From the NCBI GenBank assembly GCA_028709355.1, contig JAQVXF010000023.1, forward strand, positions 1-10,501: a DNA stretch of 10,501 bases. Reading direction: 5' to 3'. The notes under the pieces are model-generated. The model was not told the origin of the DNA. It ran no database searches and was given only the letters and a program-made list of their open reading frames with translations. A program made the translations under genes and the position numbers. The DNA comes from Syntrophomonas sp. (GTDB lineage Bacteria; Bacillota; Syntrophomonadia; Syntrophomonadales; Syntrophomonadaceae). Shown here one piece after another: positions 6,157 through 10,501 of this stretch (its first letter is position 1; the number at the start of each line of letters is the position of its first letter).

Positions 6157-7896
6157 TTACCTTATGGTGACGCTGCGGGCGCTGCCATCCCAGTAAGCGG
6201 TGTAACCAAACACTTTGACCACATGGGCGATGGGGAGACACGCCCGGGAATTACTGATTTCCGGAGCGGTATCCATCATCACTGCAACCCCGTTGACGTA
6301 CATGATGGGGCTGCCAATCTGCAGTCGAACCGTGGTGTTACCTTTGGTCAAGGTCACATTCCGGTTAACGGCATTCCAGGTGATGGCCGAGTCGGAGATG
6401 CCGATAGAATTGCCCACCGGCTTGATGGGCAGGTAGGTGCGGCTGTTCTTGATATAAGGGGCGGCTTCACCAGTTTGGTATACCCCGTTGATGCTGTACA
6501 AAGGGGAACCGATCCAGAACAGGCTGGGAGCGGCGAAGCCGGCGATCCGGAATTGGCGCACGGTGCCGTAAGCGGTCCCGTCGTCATTGACGGCATAGGC
6601 TTTGACGTAATAGGTGCCCGGGGCCAGACTGGTCAAACGGTAATTGAATGTATCGTCTTCATCGATACTGCTGCCCACCTTGATCCTGATGGTGGGATTG
6701 CTGCTGGTGCCGTAATAGAATCCGTAAGATTCGATGTTGGAGTCGCCCTCGGCAGTGACTACCCCATATAGGGTGGCGGTGCTTCCGCTGGTGGTCGGCG
6801 CCTTGGTGCTGACCGAGGGTCGCTCCTCCCCTTCCTCAGTGAAGAAGCTTCGCACGCTGCCATAAGAGATGCCCTCCGAATTGCGAGCATAGGCTTTGAA
6901 ATAATAACGGGTATCCGACCTCAGCCCGGTCAGGCGGTAGTCGAAGTCATCCCCCTCATCGATGCGGCTGCCCACCCTTTTCTTGGTGGAGGTGGAGGAA
7001 CTGGTGCCATAGTAGAAACCGTATTCGGTAATATCAGAGATGCCGCTGGACTCTATTTCTCCATTCAACCGGGCGCTGCGGGCAGTTATGTCGGTGGCGG
7101 CGTCGGTGGTCACCTCGGGCCGGTCCTCGATACCGCTGTCGCCGGTGTCGAAGTAGCGGCTATTGGTGGATAGTACCGTGCGGGCATCGTCGGAACTGTC
7201 CTCATAGATGATGTAGGCCCTAAAGTAATAGCGGGTATCAGGGTCCAGGTTGTCGATGGTGGCGTCGAAGGTCTCCTCATCCTCCAGGTCACCGGTTCCG
7301 GCGATCTCTTTGTCGTCGGAGGCAGTAACCGAGGAAGAATCGTCATAATAAAAGCCGTATTCGACCACATCATAATCGCCATCTGCAGTCAGGCGGCCAT
7401 TAAGGGTAGCCGCCTCCTCTTCGATATCAGTCGCGGCCAGAGCTGTAACCGCCGGGACGGCAGCGGCGGAGCTGTCGCTGGTAGTGAAGGCGCGGGAATT
7501 GGTGGAAAGCAACAAACGGCGGTTGTCGCGACTGTCTTCGTAGATGATGTAAGCTCTGAAATAATAGCGGGTGTCTGCTTCCAGGCCCACTATGATGGCT
7601 TCAAAGGACTCCTCATCCTCCAGGTCACTTGTGCCGGCGATCTCTTTATCATCGGTAGTGCTCACAGTAGAAGAGTCGTCATAGTAAAAGCCGTATTCGA
7701 CCACATCGTAATCGCCGTCGGAGGTCAGGCGTCCATTCAAGGTGGCTGACTCATCCTCGATGTCGGTAGCCGGCAGGGCAGTAACGGCTGGAGCGGCCGC
7801 GGCCGCGGTAGCCGGCATCATGAATGCCGGGGCCAAGAAGATCAAGGTCAACATCAGGGCTATGCTAAGCCGCAATGGCTTGATTCTGGTCAACAC
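6157..7896 (-). CDS. Secreted protein with four fibronectin-III-like repeats and a C-terminal stalk (copper amine oxidase N) domain
   Basis: An exported protein of about 579 residues. Numbering from ATG 7902: residues 1-35 are a signal peptide (SIALMLTLIFLAPAFMM core, ATA cut region). Four beta-sandwich repeats follow at about 38-148, 149-261, 262-361 and 362-454, each with the pattern 'T..A.LNG...s.G...v.eYGFYY', then 'L..dTrYYFrAY'. Repeats 1 and 2 are strongly acidic. Residues 460-581 form a copper-amine-oxidase-N/stalk domain with its two repeats (INGVYQTGEAAPYIKNSRTY, and YVNGVAVMMDTAPEISNSRA with a Leu-Pro-Ile core). This is likely a cell-surface or matrix protein; there is no enzyme motif. 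I prefer the GTG at 7896: TAGGAGGG abuts ATG 7902 with no usable spacing, but lies 6 bases before the GTG. It follows a 466-base gap, so is probably transcribed alone. Confidence 0.88.
   Translation of the reverse strand: MLTRIKPLRLSIALMLTLIFLAPAFMMPATAAAAAPAVTALPATDIEDESATLNGRLTSDGDYDVVEYGFYYDDSSTVSTTDDKEIAGTSDLEDEESFEAIIVGLEADTRYYFRAYIIYEDSRDNRRLLLSTNSRAFTTSDSSAAAVPAVTALAATDIEEEAATLNGRLTADGDYDVVEYGFYYDDSSSVTASDDKEIAGTGDLEDEETFDATIDNLDPDTRYYFRAYIIYEDSSDDARTVLSTNSRYFDTGDSGIEDRPEVTTDAATDITARSARLNGEIESSGISDITEYGFYYGTSSSTSTKKRVGSRIDEGDDFDYRLTGLRSDTRYYFKAYARNSEGISYGSVRSFFTEEGEERPSVSTKAPTTSGSTATLYGVVTAEGDSNIESYGFYYGTSSNPTIRIKVGSSIDEDDTFNYRLTSLAPGTYYVKAYAVNDDGTAYGTVRQFRIAGFAAPSLFWIGSPLYSINGVYQTGEAAPYIKNSRTYLPIKPVGNSIGISDSAITWNAVNRNVTLTKGNTTVRLQIGSPIMYVNGVAVMMDTAPEISNSRACLPIAHVVKVFGYTAYWDGSARSVTIR
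7120..7791 (-). repeat. Tandem 336-bp coding repeat (two diverged copies)
   Basis: Copies at 7456-7791 and 7120-7455 encode repeats 1 and 2 of the secreted protein with a 112-residue period. Both contain GDYDVVEYGFYYDD, DDKEIAG, a DLEDEE stretch and DTRYYFRAYIIYED, and long DNA stretches are near-identical (for example around 7340-7380 and 7680-7715). They are much closer to each other than to repeats 3 and 4, so this duplication is the most recent. Confidence 0.85.
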
Positions 7897-7902
7897 ATGC
7901 AT

Positions 7903-8287
7903 CCCTCCTATCTCTTTCGCAGCTGATAACCAAACAACACCCTCAATCGGAGCTAATGCAGTTCTCGCCTGTTGGCTGGAGCAGTTGGGTATGGTGTCTG
8001 CGGCGGAGCCGGGCTCCTCGCATTTTGCCCCCTTTCATGATTACTCCCATTCCTTAACTCGCTGGTTAGGAAAACGTATGGGTAGACCTGTAACAGGCTA
8101 CCCACAAAAGCAGATCGACTTATCCCGGAAGAAATGCCTTCAATGCTGCAACGACGTTAACAGGTGGAATCTTCCCGCAATCTGATTTTACGGATTGCTT
8201 TGACGGTCAATAGGCTATTCTTTGCTTTCATCTTAGCACATCCCGGCGGGGCTTCTCAACTTACGCTGGCAGCATGGCGCAAAGGCA
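7903..8287. other. Gene-free upstream region of the stalk-protein gene
   Basis: This holds the leader and presumed promoter of the - strand secreted protein. I see an imperfect hairpin at 8079-8104 (TGGGTAG/CTACCCA, with inner CCTG/CAGG and one bulged A) and a short GC-rich stem at 8007-8019. A - strand TTGACC/TAAAAT pair lies near 8190-8215, but its spacer is only about 14 bases. A 31-codon Arg-rich - strand frame (8038-7943) has a GGGAG nearby. I matched none of this to a riboswitch class that I know, including the GEMM/cyclic-di-GMP type. Confidence 0.4.
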
Positions 8288-8316
8288 GAGGAGATCTGCC
8301 GGGGGCAGATCTCCTC
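8288..8316 (-). terminator. 13-bp perfect hairpin, probable operon terminator
   Basis: GAGGAGATCTGCC (8288-8300) pairs perfectly with GGCAGATCTCCTC (8304-8316), loop GGG. It lies 52 bases beyond the stop of the last gene of the - strand ferritin/ferredoxin operon. The - strand sequence after it (TGCCTTTGCG) is not a strong U-tract, so termination may be incomplete or the hairpin may chiefly protect the 3' end. Confidence 0.6.
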
Positions 8317-8368
8317 GTTCTCTTGAATTTTATCGAATTTGTTATGTGCTCTCCGGATCCGGATTTGA

Positions 8369-8857
8369 TCAAGGGATATCCACGGTGTGCTTATCCAGGA
8401 AATCCAGCTGTTCCTGGTTCAAGGTAGCCTTGGTTTTGAGGATCTCAACCGCCGGCCGGGGCAGGTAAGTGGTGTCGGTCAAGTCCATGGGCAATCCCTT
8501 GTAGAGAGCTACGAAGACCCGGACCGAATTGGTCCCGACTTCTTTCCCTTCGGCTGCCAGGGCGGCGTAGATGGTTTCCATCTCCTTGACCTGGACAGCC
8601 GCATTGTCGCGGTCCTTGATGCCAAAGGCGGTGGCTAGCTCATCGGCCGGGATACCGAAGGATTTCTCGATGTCGGCCAACGTGTAGGAACCGCGGATAT
8701 CGGCGGGATCATACTGGCCGGTGGTGGTCCCTTCGGTATAGGTAGTCGGGACTTTGCTGGTTTTGGTCTGCCATTGTCCGGTGATGGAGGTGTAGGTTAC
8801 ACTGCCGAAGATTACCACCAGGACAAATATAGCTACCGCTGCAGATTTTGCTTTCAT
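8369..8857 (-). CDS. Membrane-anchored partner protein of the NapH-like ferredoxin
   Basis: A 162-residue protein with one N-terminal membrane segment (residues 7-25, AVAIFVLVVIFGSVTYTSI), a Thr-rich linker (31-47) and a soluble C-terminal domain. The stretch DIRGSYTLADIEKSFGIPAD (53-72), followed by ELATAFGI, resembles a short helical module that I recall at the C-terminus of, or next to, Firmicute NapH-type 4Fe-4S membrane proteins, where it reads 'i.GsmTl.evs...gip.eel...lGl'. The second part (VRVFVALYKGLPMDLTDTTY, 112-131) repeats a similar flavour and ends with a Leu-rich helix. There are no cysteines or haem motifs. ATG 8857 has AGGAGG 7 bases upstream, and the gene starts 2 bases after the ferredoxin stop, so translation is coupled. 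The role is probably structural, or regulation of the ferredoxin complex; I cannot name it. Confidence 0.8.
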   Translation of the reverse strand: MKAKSAAVAIFVLVVIFGSVTYTSITGQWQTKTSKVPTTYTEGTTTGQYDPADIRGSYTLADIEKSFGIPADELATAFGIKDRDNAAVQVKEMETIYAALAAEGKEVGTNSVRVFVALYKGLPMDLTDTTYLPRPAVEILKTKATLNQEQLDFLDKHTVDIP

Positions 8858-8859
8858 GT

Positions 8860-9777
8860 CTACACCTCCTCCTTGCTAGTGCTCTCAGTAGCCGGCATGG
8901 TGCCGGCATCGCGCCGAGTGGTGAAATCAACCGTGTCGGCCACCGGGCAGAATTGCTCCGAGGTGCAGTTCATGCAGGCGATGCACTGGTGGTCCTTGAC
9001 TGCAGTGGCGGTGGAGATGGTGATGTTCATGGGGCAATTGCGGTCGCATAGTTTGCAGTTGATACAGGTGGACTCCTCCCGCCGGATGCGGAAGATGCGA
9101 AACAGGTTGAATAAGCCCAGCACTGCGCCATAGGGACAGAGGTACTTGCACCAGGGCCTCTCCACCCAGGCGGATGCCACGATGGTTACTCCCAGGATGA
9201 GCAGCGCGGTCCAGGCTATTTCACTGGACCAGAAGTTGAACAGGGCGAAATAAGGATCGTAGTCCTGGAAGACCAGTTTGCGGGTAGAAGCGGTAAAGAA
9301 GATGACCACCGCCAGGACCAGGTAGCGGGTATAGCGCAGGGGGCGATCTACCTGCGCCGGGATCAGGTGATTGTATTTTTTGCCCTGGAATTTGCGGCCC
9401 AACTTGGCTATCCATTGCTGGAAGCTGCCCAGCGGGCAGACCCAGCCGCAGATCAGCGGTCCGAAACCGACCGCCAGGATGAAAGCCGCCCACATCAGGA
9501 TGAATGAGGAGGAATGCACCTTTTGGGCGTATCGACCAGCGGTGACGAACTCATAGATAGACACCACACCGCCGAAAGGGCAGATGGCGTGCAAAGAAGC
9601 AGTGGCCAGGAAGGGGATGGTTTGTCTTCCCAACTCCACCAGGGCTTCATTCAAGGTTATCAGGGCCACCAGGGTAAAGAAGAATATCTGCACTGCTGTC
9701 CGGTACCAAGGGCGGGCTTTTTTCTTCTTCTTGGGTTTGGTTGCTGCGAGTTTAGATTTATCGACATCAGTGGTCAA
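8860..9777 (-). CDS. NapH/MauN-family 4Fe-4S membrane ferredoxin
   Basis: A 305-residue polytopic membrane protein for electron transfer between quinol/membrane carriers and partner redox proteins. It starts at TTG 9777, supported by GGAGGG (9789-9784) 6 bases upstream. After a Lys-rich cytoplasmic start (TKPKKKKKARP) there are about four or five membrane helices (roughly 27-47, 57-78, 92-110, 150-165, 187-205). The NapH-type CxxxCP pairs are present: CGWVCP (110-115) and CKYLCP (210-215). Two C-terminal [4Fe-4S] ferredoxin motifs follow: CINCKLCDRNCP (238-249) and CIACMNCTSEQFCP (265-278, with Cys265, 268, 271 and 277). All ligands are intact. It lies between the ferritin-like lipoprotein (30-base gap) and the small anchored protein (2-base gap), so it is the core of this operon. 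NosR/RdxA-like relatives are alternatives, but length and order favour NapH. Confidence 0.92.
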   Translation of the reverse strand: MTTDVDKSKLAATKPKKKKKARPWYRTAVQIFFFTLVALITLNEALVELGRQTIPFLATASLHAICPFGGVVSIYEFVTAGRYAQKVHSSSFILMWAAFILAVGFGPLICGWVCPLGSFQQWIAKLGRKFQGKKYNHLIPAQVDRPLRYTRYLVLAVVIFFTASTRKLVFQDYDPYFALFNFWSSEIAWTALLILGVTIVASAWVERPWCKYLCPYGAVLGLFNLFRIFRIRREESTCINCKLCDRNCPMNITISTATAVKDHQCIACMNCTSEQFCPVADTVDFTTRRDAGTMPATESTSKEEV

Positions 9778-9807
9778 TACAATCCCTCCTTGTATGGTCA
9801 GTTTTCC

Positions 9808-10419
9808 TTAATACCGGGACAGGCCGTTTTGAAAGGCATTGAGATGGCTCTCCGAACCAGCTTTCAACTGGATGAAGACTGTTTTGACATCATCAGGCAG
9901 ATTGGGGCTGTTCAAGAAGTTCTTGTACATATTGATGTTGGCGATCTCTGCTTCCACACCCAGGGACAGGGAATCTTTGATATTAGCCGGCTTGATCAGG
10001 AATTGGGCCGAATTGTCCGCTGGGACCGGCATATTGCGGGCAGTGTAGAGCCCTTTGAGGGCATTGATATGAGTCTCTTCCGCAGCGACGATGTTGACGA
10101 AGGGATTCTGGCTGCCGAAGGTGGTTATCACGTAGCGGTATTCGCCCCGGGCCATATATTCGTCTTCGATGGCATACTGCAGCATCTCTTCCAGGGTCCA
10201 ATTGATCTTGAGGGCGGCACTCTTGGCCCCGTAAGTCACTACCGGAGCAGGGGAAGTGGTGGGAGTGGCTGGGGATCCGGTGGAGCTTTCAGTGGTGGTC
10301 GGCGCTGGTGCTGGAGTCGGCGCCGGAGCGGGTTGCTGGGCGCAGCCGGTCAGGGTAAGGGCCAATAGCAGGATTAGCACCAACAATTGGGGGAGCAGAA
10401 CCCGGTGGGATTTGGACAT
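9808..10419 (-). CDS. Ferritin-like (DUF2202-type) lipoprotein
   Basis: A 203-residue exported protein. The N-terminus carries a basic start, a long Leu-rich core (9-22) and the lipobox LTGC, so Cys26 would be lipidated. Residues 28-60 are a Pro/Ala/Thr/Ser linker that extends the domain from the membrane. The rest is a four-helix ferritin-like domain with repeated acidic/His pairs at helix positions: EDEYMARGEY (85-94), EETH (114-117), GVEAEI (154-159) and SESHLNAF (189-196), a layout that fits a di-iron site as in DUF2202 proteins. ATG 10419 has AGGAGG 8 bases upstream. It is the first gene of the operon and precedes the NapH-like ferredoxin. Location outside the membrane suggests surface iron handling, peroxide or oxygen defence, or metal reduction; none is proven here. 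Confidence 0.87.
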   Translation of the reverse strand: MSKSHRVLLPQLLVLILLLALTLTGCAQQPAPAPTPAPAPTTTESSTGSPATPTTSPAPVVTYGAKSAALKINWTLEEMLQYAIEDEYMARGEYRYVITTFGSQNPFVNIVAAEETHINALKGLYTARNMPVPADNSAQFLIKPANIKDSLSLGVEAEIANINMYKNFLNSPNLPDDVKTVFIQLKAGSESHLNAFQNGLSRY

Positions 10420-10442
10420 AGACTCACCCTCCTTTTTTTACC

Positions 10443-10471
10443 ATTATAGATACCGAGGTCGGGTTATGCAA
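10443..10471 (-). promoter_or_regulatory. Sigma-A-type promoter of the ferritin-like/NapH operon
   Basis: On the - strand a perfect TATAAT (10448-10443) is preceded, with a 17-base spacer, by TTGCAT (10471-10466), which keeps the TTG of the -35. The -10 lies 23 bases upstream of the start codon of the ferritin-like lipoprotein, so the leader would be short, with just room for the AGGAGG site. Spacing and a consensus -10 make it the best promoter in the window. Confidence 0.65.
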
Positions 10472-10501
10472 ATTAAATGAGCACGTCTAGATCCCAATGG
10501 G

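Noticed and set aside
6223..6771. 182-codon + strand open frame
   Set aside because: It is antisense to the stalk-domain part of the secreted protein, with no ribosome site and no recognisable fold.
7925..8105. Cyclic-di-GMP or other riboswitch before the stalk-protein gene
   Set aside because: The GGGGGCAAAATGCG stretch on the - strand only superficially recalls GEMM; the conserved CACGCACAGGGCAAACC and GGGACGCAAAGCC blocks are absent.
8164..8427. 87-codon + strand open frame
   Set aside because: It runs through the 13-bp terminator hairpin and overlaps the 3' end of the - strand gene; no ribosome site and no family resemblance.
9514..10368. 284-codon + strand open frame
   Set aside because: It lies antisense to the NapH-like and ferritin-like genes, both with clear motifs and ribosome sites. 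Its product is low-complexity and Gly/Ser-rich where it mirrors the Pro-rich linker.

Overview
The window looks like chromosomal DNA of an anaerobic, Gram-positive-type bacterium, most likely a Clostridia/Syntrophomonadia-like Firmicute. The reasons are strong GGAGG-type ribosome binding sites, frequent TTG/GTG starts, two lipoproteins with lipobox cysteines, a NapH-type ferredoxin with a DUF2202-like ferritin lipoprotein, and a secreted protein ending in a copper-amine-oxidase-N ('stalk') domain. This placement is inference; there is no rRNA or marker gene here.

Layout. The left half (1 to about 5920) reads on the + strand and the right half (about 5974 to 10420) on the - strand. They converge on a 10-bp hairpin at 5948-5973. 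(1) 1-2604 is a FecCD/FecE/FepB-type uptake system: permease (cut by the window edge), ATPase and substrate-binding lipoprotein, with overlapping genes. (2) 2680-4192 holds two tandem paralogues that resemble the N-terminal catalytic part of archaeal TiaS but lack its RNA-binding tail. They are followed by an 84-residue four-cysteine protein (4233-4487) and a PaaI-type hotdog thioesterase (4544-4996). All these genes are co-directional and closely spaced, so they may form one operon with the transporter. (3) 5148-5921 is a LemA gene followed by a DUF2207-type gene that survives only as its first 66 codons. (4) On the - strand, 6157-7896 encodes a secreted protein with four fibronectin-III-like repeats and a stalk domain; a small, apparently degenerate open frame lies between its end and the central hairpin. 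(5) A - strand operon, 10419 down to 8369, encodes a ferritin-like lipoprotein, a polytopic NapH/MauN-like 4Fe-4S protein and a small membrane-anchored protein. It has a recognisable promoter at 10443-10471 and ends at a 13-bp perfect hairpin (8288-8316).

How they may work together. The most intriguing part is the first 5 kb: a metal-chelate or corrinoid-type importer next to a duplicated TiaS-like enzyme in an organism that, as a bacterium, should use TilS/lysidine and not TiaS/agmatidine. The pair therefore probably acts on something other than tRNA-Ile2. The second paralogue has lost part of the acidic motif, which suggests division of labour. The right-hand operon looks like a membrane/exterior electron-transfer unit coupled to a surface di-iron protein. 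No CRISPR array, tRNA, rRNA, insertion sequence or phage gene was seen.
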